The notes beneath the pieces were generated by a model. That model made no database searches. It was not told where the DNA came from and worked only from the letters and a program-made list of their open reading frames with translations. The translations under genes and the position numbers were made by a program. Source: an uncultured Erysipelotrichaceae bacterium (GTDB lineage: Bacteria > Bacillota_I > Bacilli_A > Erysipelotrichales > Erysipelotrichaceae). From it: 41,363 nt of DNA. Location: positions 1-41,363 of the forward strand of contig CALVGQ010000117.1 in assembly GCA_944327135.1 (NCBI GenBank). The letters are read 5' to 3'. This document shows positions 31,612 through 38,981 of this stretch, piece by piece. Within the stretch, counting starts at the first letter, position 1; the number at the start of each line of letters is the position of its first letter.

Positions 31612-31635
31612 AAAAAAAGCGCAGCAAGCGCTTTT
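31612..31635 (-). terminator. Rho-independent terminator of feoAB
   Basis: AAAAGCGC (31615-31622) pairs with GCGCTTTT (31628-31635) around AGCAA, with a U run on the minus strand. It overlaps the feoB stop codon. Confidence 0.8.
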
Positions 31636-33772
31636 AAAGCAATCGGGCAAAAAAAGTGAAAATAAAGCAAATTGTCAATCCGGTCAGGGTGGGGATCCAA
31701 AAAGCAGCCAGGCCCCATTTCAGACTTCCGCTTTCTTTGCAAAGGGTTAAAAAGGTAGTGGAGCAGGGCCAATGAAAAAGGCAGAACAGCATCGTGCTTA
31801 CTGCGGTAATCCAGGTCCATCCATTAGCAATCAGCAAGGACCGCAGCTCACTGAGCGATGTCATCTCGATTAACACTCCGTTGGAAAGATAAGCCATGAT
31901 CATAATTGGAACTACGATCTCATTTGCAGGAAAGCCTAGAATAAACGCGATAAGAATGATCCCATCCATTCCAAACAGCCGGGCAAAGGGATCCAGCAGC
32001 CGGCTGCAATGCAGTAAAAGCGAAAGATCGCCGATCTTGATGTTGGCAAAGAGCCAGAGGATCATTCCAGCAGGAATTGCAACAGCTACTGCCCGTCCTA
32101 AAACAAACAGCGTGCGGTCCAAAAGAGAACGAAGCAGGAGCGGAAGAAGCTGGGGCTTGCGGTAAGGAGGAAGCTCCAGGGTGAAGCTGCTGACCTCGCC
32201 CTTTAAGAGCGTTCTGGAAAGCAGCCATGATAGAACAAAGGTGGCCAAGATTCCCAAAAGGACAACCCCTGTTAAAATCAGCGTGGAGAACAAGGTGGCT
32301 GAAAAGCCTTGGAAAGAGAAGCTGAAAAACATTGTAATGATAGCAATGATCGTGGGAAATCGGCCATTGCAAGGGACAAAATTGTTGGTGATCATGGCAA
32401 GCAGCCGTTCGCGTGGCGAGTCGATGATCCGGCATCCGACGATGCCGGCAGCGTTGCAGCCAAACCCCATGCACATCGTCAGGGCCTGTTTTCCGCATGC
32501 GCCGCATTTTTTGAATGTTTTGTCTAAATTAAAGGCAATCCGAGGAAGATAGCCGAGATCTTCCAGCAGGGTAAAGAGCGGGAAAAAAATGGCCATAGGC
32601 GGCAGCATGACTGAAATGACCCAGGCAAGCACCCGATAGACTCCAAGAATCAGCATTTCACTGAGTTCAGGCGGAAGATGCAGCCAGTCTGCTCCAGCAA
32701 TCAGTTGATCTTCGATCCAAAACAAGCCAGAAGAAAGCAGGGAAGAAGGATAATTGGCTCCGCTGATGGTGAGCCAAAACACCGCGGCTAGAAGCAGAAG
32801 CATAAGGGGTATGCCGAAGATCCGGCTGGTTAGGATTCGATCGATTCGACGGTCACGGGCTTGATAATTGGTGTTTTTAAAATGGATACAGCGCGAGGCA
32901 ATCGTTTTGGCCGCTAAATTGATTGCGGCAGTTAGTGCGTCTTTGAACCGTTGAGAAGAATACCCGGCCTGAGCCAATTCTGCCTTGACCTGTTGAAGAC
33001 AAAGCTGAAAAGCGGGATTTTCTTGAAAAGAAGGATTCATTTTTTGATTCAAAGAAGCGAGCAGCGTTGGCTCTGCATCCAGCATTTTTAAAGCGATCCA
33101 GCGTGAAGAGAGCGGCGTTGAATTCAAAGGGGCGATTTTCCGTTCGAGCTTGGTTAAGGCAAGCTCGATCAAAGGATCATAGCGCACCAGAAAAGGCTTT
33201 CTTTCTTTGGTTTGCAGCAGCGTTTCAATTTTGTCCAGAATCAAGGCAAGGCTTTTCTTGTTTCGGGCGATGGTTCCTATTACAGGGACGCCAAGCTGTT
33301 GTTCAAGGGCGGCCAGATCCAGCTGAATCTGTTTTTTTTTCGCCTCGTCTAAAAGATTGACACAGACAAGCACTTGATCGGTGATTTCCAGCGTTTGTAA
33401 GACAAGATTCAAATTGCGCTGCAGACAAGTGGCGTCACAAACGACAACGACGGCATCAGGATGGCCAAAACATAGAAAATCGCGGGCAATTTCTTCTTCT
33501 TTTGAATGTGCCATCAAGGAATAGGTTCCGGGAAGATCAACAAAAATGTAGTTTTTCCCTTTGCTTCGCACGATTCCCTGAGCGTTGCTGACGGTTTTTC
33601 CAGGCCAGTTGCCTGTGTGCTGATGAAGACCGGTCAACCCATTGAATACCGTACTTTTTCCAACATTGGGATTTCCAGCTAAGGCAATGATTCGATCTTC
33701 CTTTTTCGTTCGGGTAATCTTCAGCCCTTCATCCAGGGCATGCAGACCGACAGAGTCACGAGTGAGGCCCAT
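31634..33772 (-). CDS. feoB: Ferrous iron transporter FeoB
   Basis: A 712-residue inner-membrane Fe2+ importer. The N-terminal G domain has G1 GNPNVGKST (33-41), G3 DLPGTYSL and G4 NLLD, followed by the GDI-like helical domain and a C-terminal membrane region with paired gate motifs around CGACGKQALTMCMGFGCNAAG and the second gate repeat. The first 25 residues form a polar extension. It starts with GGAGG upstream and lies 16 bp after feoA. Expression is probably repressed by the divergent DtxR-family regulator under iron or manganese sufficiency. Confidence 0.95.
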   Translation of the reverse strand: MGLTRDSVGLHALDEGLKITRTKKEDRIIALAGNPNVGKSTVFNGLTGLHQHTGNWPGKTVSNAQGIVRSKGKNYIFVDLPGTYSLMAHSKEEEIARDFLCFGHPDAVVVVCDATCLQRNLNLVLQTLEITDQVLVCVNLLDEAKKKQIQLDLAALEQQLGVPVIGTIARNKKSLALILDKIETLLQTKERKPFLVRYDPLIELALTKLERKIAPLNSTPLSSRWIALKMLDAEPTLLASLNQKMNPSFQENPAFQLCLQQVKAELAQAGYSSQRFKDALTAAINLAAKTIASRCIHFKNTNYQARDRRIDRILTSRIFGIPLMLLLLAAVFWLTISGANYPSSLLSSGLFWIEDQLIAGADWLHLPPELSEMLILGVYRVLAWVISVMLPPMAIFFPLFTLLEDLGYLPRIAFNLDKTFKKCGACGKQALTMCMGFGCNAAGIVGCRIIDSPRERLLAMITNNFVPCNGRFPTIIAIITMFFSFSFQGFSATLFSTLILTGVVLLGILATFVLSWLLSRTLLKGEVSSFTLELPPYRKPQLLPLLLRSLLDRTLFVLGRAVAVAIPAGMILWLFANIKIGDLSLLLHCSRLLDPFARLFGMDGIILIAFILGFPANEIVVPIMIMAYLSNGVLIEMTSLSELRSLLIANGWTWITAVSTMLFCLFHWPCSTTFLTLCKESGSLKWGLAAFWIPTLTGLTICFIFTFFARLL

Positions 33773-33788
33773 TGATGCTCCCTCCTTT

Positions 33789-34028
33789 TTATTTGATTGC
33801 TAAAAGGATCCCGCGGCAATCCTCAAGACGGATCGCGATGATAGCACCGCTGATGTTGTAGGCAATCGGATCTCCACCGGGACTTTTTAGTACACATTCC
33901 AATTCACAGCCTTCATATAGTCCGATATCCTGCAGTCTTCGGCGGATCGAACCGTTTACATTCATGGCGGTGACCACACCGCGATCACCAAGATTCATTT
34001 TTGACATAGGTATGGGGACAGACATCAT
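33789..34028 (-). CDS. feoA: Ferrous iron transport accessory protein FeoA
   Basis: A 79-residue cytoplasmic SH3-like protein that helps FeoB. Conserved signs are MNLGDRGVV, RRRLQDIGLYEGCELE and a final strand set ending RLEDCRGILL. The start is ATG 34028, with GGAGG at 5-8 nt; a TTG at 34040 lies in the ribosome site itself. First gene of the feoA-feoB operon. Confidence 0.92.
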   Translation of the reverse strand: MMSVPIPMSKMNLGDRGVVTAMNVNGSIRRRLQDIGLYEGCELECVLKSPGGDPIAYNISGAIIAIRLEDCRGILLAIK

Positions 34029-34056
34029 TTTTTCCTCCAACGTATATTTTTAGAGA

Positions 34057-34072
34057 AAGGAAACTTTTCCTT
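34057..34072. promoter_or_regulatory. Palindromic operator candidate in the feoA/DtxR divergent region
   Basis: AAGGAAA-CT-TTTCCTT is a perfect inverted repeat between the divergent start codons of feoA and the DtxR-family gene. The AAGGAAAC half resembles the known MntR box half-site. It is well placed for one dimer to control both genes. Confidence 0.5.
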
Positions 34073-34121
34073 CTGTTTTATCCTATGAGAAAGACAAAGA
34101 AAGGAAATAAGGGGAATGCCT

Positions 34122-34568
34122 ATGTCAAAACCTCATTTTTATACCCTGAAAGGGTATGATATCCTTGAATTAAAAAGAGTCACTTATGCGATGGAAGATT
34201 ATCTGGAAATGATTTGCCGGATCTGTCTTGTAAAAAAAGTGACGCGGGTCAGCGAATTGGCCGCTCTTTTGAATGTGAAGCCTTCCTCGGTGACCAAGAT
34301 GGCTTCCCGATTGAAACAGGAAAATCTGGTAGAATTTGAACGGTATGGATTGATTCGGCTGACTAAGAAAGGAAGGCAGCTGGGGGAATATTTGATTTTT
34401 CGACATGAGGTCGTTCATCGTTTTCTCTGTCAGCTGAATCAGTCTAAGGAGGAGTTGGAACTGACAGAAAAAATCGAACATTATCTGGATCAGCGAACGG
34501 TTCAGAATATGGCTCGTTGGCTGCTTGATCGCGAGAAAAGTTGTGAAATAAAAAAATCTAAGTTATAA
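34122..34568 (+). CDS. DtxR/MntR-family metal-dependent regulator
   Basis: A 148-residue regulator with an N-terminal winged helix (AMEDYLEMICRIC, then SELAALLNVKPSSVTKMASRLKQENLV) and a metal-binding/dimerisation domain (GLIRLTKKGR, RHEVVHRFL). Candidate metal ligands (Glu, His) occur in RHEVVHRFLCQL and ELTEKIEHYLD. It lacks the SH3-like third domain of true DtxR, as MntR does. ATG 34122 is 8 nt from AAGGGG; ATG 34116 is too close. Divergent from feoAB, so it is the likely iron- or manganese-responsive repressor of iron uptake. Confidence 0.87.
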   Translation: MSKPHFYTLKGYDILELKRVTYAMEDYLEMICRICLVKKVTRVSELAALLNVKPSSVTKMASRLKQENLVEFERYGLIRLTKKGRQLGEYLIFRHEVVHRFLCQLNQSKEELELTEKIEHYLDQRTVQNMARWLLDREKSCEIKKSKL

Positions 34569-34569
34569 T
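34541..34569 (+). promoter_or_regulatory. Strong promoter inside the end of the DtxR gene
   Basis: TTGTGA (34541-34546), 17 bp, TATAAT (34564-34569), ending 1 bp after the DtxR-family stop codon and 24 bp before the next start. Confidence 0.7.
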
Positions 34570-34593
34570 TGTGCTACTCAAGGAGTGATGATC

Positions 34594-34725
34594 ATGGAAA
34601 ATTCAGCAAAAAAACAGCTGCGGCAGAAAGAACTGCGTCGTAAAATCCTGGTGATCGGGATCTGTGCAGCGATGGTTATTGTTATGATCCTGCCGTATCT
34701 GGCTGTCTTTTTTAAAGGGCTATAG
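34594..34725 (+). CDS. 43-residue single-pass membrane protein
   Basis: A small gene reading MENSAKKQLRQKELRRKILV then a hydrophobic helix (about residues 19-40) and a short tail FFKGL. A strong AGGAG lies 8 nt before the ATG, its own promoter has a consensus -10, and a strong terminator follows, so it is very likely expressed as a single-gene unit. The basic N-terminus predicts an inside orientation. I do not recognise a family. Closeness to feoAB could mean a small accessory of transport, but this is only position. Confidence 0.72.
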   Translation: MENSAKKQLRQKELRRKILVIGICAAMVIVMILPYLAVFFKGL

Positions 34726-34754
34726 CAGAAAGAATTTGAAAAGGCTCAGAAAAA

Positions 34755-34789
34755 ACTGCCGCATAAACATGCTGATGCGGCAGTTTTTT
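34755..34789 (+). terminator. Strong rho-independent terminator after the small membrane protein
   Basis: ACTGCCGCAT (34755-34764) pairs perfectly with ATGCGGCAGT (34775-34784), followed by six T residues. Confidence 0.9.
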
Positions 34790-34803
34790 ATTACGGAAGA
34801 TCC

Positions 34804-34832
34804 TTGCATCCAGGAAAAGAGACCATTACAAT
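34804..34832 (+). promoter_or_regulatory. Promoter for the SIS isomerase gene
   Basis: TTGCAT (34804-34809), 17 bp, TACAAT (34827-34832), 37 bp before the ATG. Confidence 0.65.
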
Positions 34833-34869
34833 AAAATTAACAAGAGCCAAAGGCAGAGAGGAGAAAAAT

Positions 34870-35937
34870 ATGGTTACCCTTTTGGATTGCATCAACCGTG
34901 TACCGGAATTAACAGAAGCAATTTTGGATCATTATGAGCAGCATTTTGAAGCCCTGCTTCAATCAGGATCCGTTGCCTTATTGCAGGAAATCATTTTAGT
35001 GGGTTCCGGAACATCCAATACCTCAGCAGTCACCGCCCGCAGCTTTATTGAGAAAACAAGCGGATTACGAACGAGTTGTCTTTTGCCGAATGAATTCCTC
35101 TATGAGACCGCCGTGCTGAATCCAATGGCCCTGATCGTAGTTGTATCCCAGTCGGGGACTTCAGCTTTAACTCAGGATGCGGTGAAAAAAGCGCGAAAGA
35201 ATGGGAATCTGACCGTGGCAATCACTGAAAACGATCAGACACCGATTGCCCGGGATGCGGATGTTTCAATCGAGATGGGATGCGGAAAAGAAGAATATGG
35301 AATGCGAACGATCGGTTATTGCACCAGCGTTCTGACGCTCATGCTGATGGGCATGGCGATTGGGAAAAAACGCGGCTTTTTAAGCGTTGAAAAGGAAGCA
35401 GCGCTGCTTTCTCAGGCGGCAGAGGTCCCGGCAAGTCATCGGCAGATGAGCCAGGCAGCGATGCAATGGTTCGATCAAAATAAAGAATCCCTGATGAATG
35501 CGGATTCCTTTACGCTTTATGGTGGGGGCCCGCTTTGGGGAGTTGCGTTGGAGGGGGCCTTGAAGATCCTGGAAATCTCGAAAAGAAAAATGGCGGTTGG
35601 TTATGAGATCGATGATGGAATGCATGGACCGACCATGGGCTTTACCAATACCAATTGTGTGCTTGCCTTGGATGATGGCGGTGTGAATCAGGAAAAATGC
35701 CGCCAGCTGATCCAGTGGGCCAAGCAGGAAAAGCACAATGGATTTTTGATTGGACCAAACGGGCTGGATGAGACAGATCTGTTCTGGATGCCAAAATGTG
35801 ATGAATTCCGGGCGCTGGAAATAGCACCGGCAGTTCAGATTCTGGCATATCGTTTGGCAGTGGATGCAGGGATTGATCTTTCAGACCGTTCGATTCACAA
35901 AGAAAGTCAGTATTTTAAAACCCATCGGGATGCATAA
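34870..35937 (+). CDS. Double-SIS domain sugar-phosphate isomerase/deglycase
   Basis: A 355-residue cytoplasmic protein with two SIS domains like the isomerase half of GlmS and like FrlB/AgaS enzymes. In domain 1, ILVGSGTSNTSA binds sugar phosphate and VVSQSGTSALTQDAVKKA is the classical SIS loop; domain 2 begins near LYGGGPLWGVALEGALKILE. It has no glutaminase domain, so a role in amino-sugar or glycated amino-acid breakdown is more likely than GlmS function. ATG 34870 has GAGAGGAG at 7 nt. It stands alone, between a promoter and a terminator. The exact substrate is not clear. Confidence 0.83.
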   Translation: MVTLLDCINRVPELTEAILDHYEQHFEALLQSGSVALLQEIILVGSGTSNTSAVTARSFIEKTSGLRTSCLLPNEFLYETAVLNPMALIVVVSQSGTSALTQDAVKKARKNGNLTVAITENDQTPIARDADVSIEMGCGKEEYGMRTIGYCTSVLTLMLMGMAIGKKRGFLSVEKEAALLSQAAEVPASHRQMSQAAMQWFDQNKESLMNADSFTLYGGGPLWGVALEGALKILEISKRKMAVGYEIDDGMHGPTMGFTNTNCVLALDDGGVNQEKCRQLIQWAKQEKHNGFLIGPNGLDETDLFWMPKCDEFRALEIAPAVQILAYRLAVDAGIDLSDRSIHKESQYFKTHRDA

Positions 35938-35947
35938 AAAAGACTGG

Positions 35948-35993
35948 ATCAAAGGGGCCCATTGTGTGGCTCCTTTGATTTACAGCCTTTTTT
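35948..35993. terminator. Long bidirectional terminator between convergent genes
   Basis: ATCAAAGGGGCC (35948-35959) pairs with GGCTCCTTTGAT (35968-35979), with one G-U; outer A and T runs allow stopping in both directions. Confidence 0.8.
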
Positions 35994-36000
35994 ATGATAA

Positions 36001-36981
36001 TTAGTTCTGATCAGCTGGGAAAATGACGCCGGCATCCTTGCGGGCTGCCTCGATGATTTCAATGACCGATCGGGATTCTTCCAACAGATCCCAGCAGGCC
36101 TGATAGTCCTGCTGGTTGACGATCTTAAGGAAATCCTGGATCTCATAAAACATTCCATTGGAGATTTCCTGCAAGCCGATGACTGTTTCTTCTTTGTCGA
36201 GATAGGTCGTTACCTGTCCGCATCGTCCAGCCCCCTGATCGATCAGGATATACCCTTGATCGCCCTGGATCTGAGAGAAATTTTTAGAACGGGAATCTTT
36301 GCAGCCAAGCAGTGAAACGAAGAACTTGCCGTAATCCAGAATCACGATTCCGGAAGTATCGATGCCATCCTGAAGATTGGCAAAATAATGAACCTTTTGC
36401 GGAGCGCCAAATAATCCTACAGCGAAATGAATGTTATAGACGTTGATATCCATGATGGCGCCGCCGGAAAATTCCGGATTGAACACATTGGGTTTTTTAC
36501 CGGCCAAAAATGCGTCGTAGCGGCTGGAATACTGGGAATAATTGCATTGTACGAATTTTAGATTGCCGACCTTGTTCCAGTGCTTTTGTAACCATTTATA
36601 ATTAGGCAGATGAAGCCGGATAATGGCTTCAAAAAGGAAACGGTTGCCTTTTTTGGCAATTTCAATCAGCTCTTGTAGCTCTTTGGAGGTCGATGTGAAG
36701 GGCTTTTCACAAATGACATTTTTTCCAGCCAGCAAAGCTTTTTTGGATTGCGGATAGTGCAGGCTGTTTGGCGAAGCAACATAAATGCAGTCGATTTCCT
36801 TATCGCTGAACATCGCATCCAGGTCAGTATACACTTTGCCAACCTGATTTTTTTCAGCAAACGCCTTTCCTTTTTCTTCTGTTCGTGAATAGCAGGCGAC
36901 GATCTCACAGTTTTCATTCATCCTGGCGGCGGCGATGAAGCGTTCGACGATAAATCCGGTTCCGATGGTTCCAATTTTCAT
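36001..36981 (-). CDS. Gfo/Idh/MocA-family NAD(P)-dependent sugar dehydrogenase
   Basis: A 326-residue oxidoreductase. The N-terminal Rossmann fold has IGTIGTGFIVERF, the family's nucleotide-binding GxGxxG-like pattern; YVASPNSLHY and CEKPFTS (catalytic Lys in the EKP motif) follow, then the C-terminal alpha/beta substrate domain. It probably oxidises or reduces a sugar, inositol or related compound. The start is ATG 36981 with AGGAG 8 nt upstream; GTG 36990 is less likely. It follows the HAD gene after 12 bp in the same direction and converges on the SIS isomerase. Confidence 0.88.
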   Translation of the reverse strand: MKIGTIGTGFIVERFIAAARMNENCEIVACYSRTEEKGKAFAEKNQVGKVYTDLDAMFSDKEIDCIYVASPNSLHYPQSKKALLAGKNVICEKPFTSTSKELQELIEIAKKGNRFLFEAIIRLHLPNYKWLQKHWNKVGNLKFVQCNYSQYSSRYDAFLAGKKPNVFNPEFSGGAIMDINVYNIHFAVGLFGAPQKVHYFANLQDGIDTSGIVILDYGKFFVSLLGCKDSRSKNFSQIQGDQGYILIDQGAGRCGQVTTYLDKEETVIGLQEISNGMFYEIQDFLKIVNQQDYQACWDLLEESRSVIEIIEAARKDAGVIFPADQN

Positions 36982-36993
36982 TTTTTCCACTCC

Positions 36994-37794
36994 TTAACTG
37001 TTTAGATATTGCTGAATCACAGTGATCACTCCGCCTTCCTCATTGGAGGGAGCACGGAAACGGGCAAGTTTGGCCAGATCTGGATGAGCATTGGCCATGG
37101 CGTAGCTGTAAGCAGCTAAAGGCATCAATGAGGCATCATTCAGGTAATCGCCAAAAACCATGGTCGTTTCTGGGAGGATACCCATTTGATGCTGAAAAAG
37201 TGCAGCTGCCTTTCCTTTGCATTCCCCCAGATTGCAGATATCCAGCCAGATATCGGCAGAAACAGTAATCTGGACTTGATCTTGGAGGGACTGAAAGGCT
37301 GGCCAAGCCTGCGCTTCGGATCCTGTCAGATCACAGATGGAGATCTTGCATGGCGGTTCCGTTAGCGAATCCAACGAAGCGACGACTTTCAGCTCGGCAT
37401 AATATTTGCGGCATTCCTGAAGCAGACGAGGATCCTCAGATTCGATATAAGCACAGTCTTTGGTACAGAAGACAGGCCAGGCTGTTTTGAGGGCCCGGGC
37501 TCTTTGAAGCAGTTCGGGAATCAACGCTTTATCCAAAGCGGAGTAGTGAATGACTTTTTGACCGTAACGGGCATAGGCCCCATTCTCACCGATGAAGAAC
37601 AGCGAATCTTTCCATTTTTCAAAATAGCGCTGTAGATTGATGAGCTGACGGCCTGAGGCACATCCAAATAAAATCCCTCTTTCCAGACATTGCTGGATCA
37701 CTGCATCGGTTTCTTTTGGAAGTTCTTTTCGGCTGTTTAGCAGCGTTCCATCCATATCTGTGAGAATCAGTCGAATTGCAGGTTGTTTATTCAT
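36994..37794 (-). CDS. Cof-type HAD-IIB phosphatase, possibly translated from a leaderless mRNA
   Basis: A 266-residue sugar-phosphatase-type protein: motif I LILTDMDGTLLNS, motif II GCASGRQ, a large cap, motif III Lys in GECKGKAAALF and motif IV FGDYLNDASLM. The ATG at 37794 has no ribosome binding site; instead a TATAAT ends 6 bp upstream, which places the predicted transcription start at the A of the ATG. The further upstream frame also lacks a ribosome site. First gene of a unit with the Gfo/Idh gene. Substrate unknown. Confidence 0.85.
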   Translation of the reverse strand: MNKQPAIRLILTDMDGTLLNSRKELPKETDAVIQQCLERGILFGCASGRQLINLQRYFEKWKDSLFFIGENGAYARYGQKVIHYSALDKALIPELLQRARALKTAWPVFCTKDCAYIESEDPRLLQECRKYYAELKVVASLDSLTEPPCKISICDLTGSEAQAWPAFQSLQDQVQITVSADIWLDICNLGECKGKAAALFQHQMGILPETTMVFGDYLNDASLMPLAAYSYAMANAHPDLAKLARFRAPSNEEGGVITVIQQYLNS

Positions 37795-37800
37795 AATTTT

Positions 37801-37829
37801 ATTATACTTGAGCCGTCGGACAGAGACAA
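37801..37829 (-). promoter_or_regulatory. Promoter abutting the HAD start codon (leaderless)
   Basis: On the minus strand TTGTCT (37829-37824), 17 bp, TATAAT (37806-37801), then six bases to the ATG at 37794. With the usual 6-7 nt from -10 to +1, transcription would begin at the initiation codon. Confidence 0.6.
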
Positions 37830-37870
37830 CAAAAGAAAACAAGAAATACCCTGAATCGGTATTTCTTGTT
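37827..37870 (-). terminator. Terminator of the O-acetylation operon
   Basis: AACAAGAAATACC (37838-37850) pairs perfectly with GGTATTTCTTGTT (37858-37870), followed on the minus strand by a T-rich stretch. The -35 of the HAD promoter starts within this stretch. Confidence 0.78.
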
Positions 37871-38970
37871 TATTTCAGCCAGGCAAAATTGACATCGCTG
37901 ACAAAGCTTTCAATGCCATAATAGATCAAAACACGGTCCGTCTCTTCCAGCATTTCGCTTACTGTCCCGTGATAATAGCGCAGATCAACAAAGGTGATCT
38001 TGGCATAGTCATGTATCAAAAACGGAGCCAGACTGTGTCCGTAGGAATCGGTGAGAACCAACAACTGTTCATCGTTCGAAGCAGAAGTTGTAATTTCAAC
38101 CAACGCATGGTTGCCGTCCAAATAGTAAGTGTACTTATCTTTGATATTGAGATTTTCTTCCTTGTAGACTGAATCAAACTGCTCTTCTTGTCCGTCATAG
38201 CGCACGCAGACCGTGGTTTCAAGCTCATTGACGGGTTTTAAGATTGGATCGCCTTTGATCCAAAATGCGCCGGATTTGCTGGAAAGGGTCCCTTTAAAGT
38301 TGCTGGCTACCGTTTCAAAGGTAAACTCTGTTACTGGCAGCTGAAGGGCATTGTGATACGCTTGATAAGTCAGATAGGAGCCGAATGCATTCAAATGGTG
38401 ATCGGTCCGGTAAAAAGGATTTTCAGAGGCTTGGGATAAAGCAGAGGTCACCTCGATCCAGTTGACCTCTGTCAGATCCTGCTGGATACGATCCAGCAAA
38501 GCACGCTGATCCAGATCGTCATGGGGGTCAGGAAGCAACTCTTCATTGATCAAAACGGAAGAGGGAATGACCAGCGCATCCACAGGCACATCCACTTGTT
38601 GGGCAAAGTCATTGATTCGCCGAAGATTGATTTGATAGCGTTCTTCGTCCAGGGTATTGAATTGTTGGATTAACGTATCTTGTTTGGCCAGATAAACTCC
38701 GCTGACCAGCCGTTTCCCTTGCAGGATCTCCATTGCGGTTCGGGCGGCAACAAACGGCGAGCGAAATGGAAATTGATCCTGAACGTATTTTTCCAGGCTG
38801 CGTGCGGTTTCTCCAGAAAGAACTTCACCCAATGTGATTTCTGGAAAAACGGCAAGGGTTCGATTTTCATCATCACTGAACGTTTTATCTGGAAGGATTC
38901 CATGCAAAAGTAAAAAGAGAAACAAGAATCCAACAAAAATGAAATTGGTTGCGCGATCGCTTTTTTTCAT
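37870..38970 (-). CDS. AlgX/DHHW-family extracytoplasmic protein for polysaccharide O-acetylation
   Basis: A 366-residue protein with an N-terminal membrane anchor (about residues 10-27) and an outside SGNH-hydrolase-like domain. The motif FYRTDHHLNAFGSYLTY is the Asp-His pair of the AlgJ/AlgX/DHHW group, and LLVLTDSYGHSLAPFL holds the likely catalytic Ser. Such proteins accept acetyl groups passed by an MBOAT partner and transfer them to surface polymers. It follows the MBOAT gene by 11 bp. ATG 38970 has AGGAGG upstream; the longer frame starts inside the MBOAT gene. Confidence 0.83.
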   Translation of the reverse strand: MKKSDRATNFIFVGFLFLFLLLHGILPDKTFSDDENRTLAVFPEITLGEVLSGETARSLEKYVQDQFPFRSPFVAARTAMEILQGKRLVSGVYLAKQDTLIQQFNTLDEERYQINLRRINDFAQQVDVPVDALVIPSSVLINEELLPDPHDDLDQRALLDRIQQDLTEVNWIEVTSALSQASENPFYRTDHHLNAFGSYLTYQAYHNALQLPVTEFTFETVASNFKGTLSSKSGAFWIKGDPILKPVNELETTVCVRYDGQEEQFDSVYKEENLNIKDKYTYYLDGNHALVEITTSASNDEQLLVLTDSYGHSLAPFLIHDYAKITFVDLRYYHGTVSEMLEETDRVLIYYGIESFVSDVNFAWLK

Positions 38971-38981
38971 CTTTGAACCTC

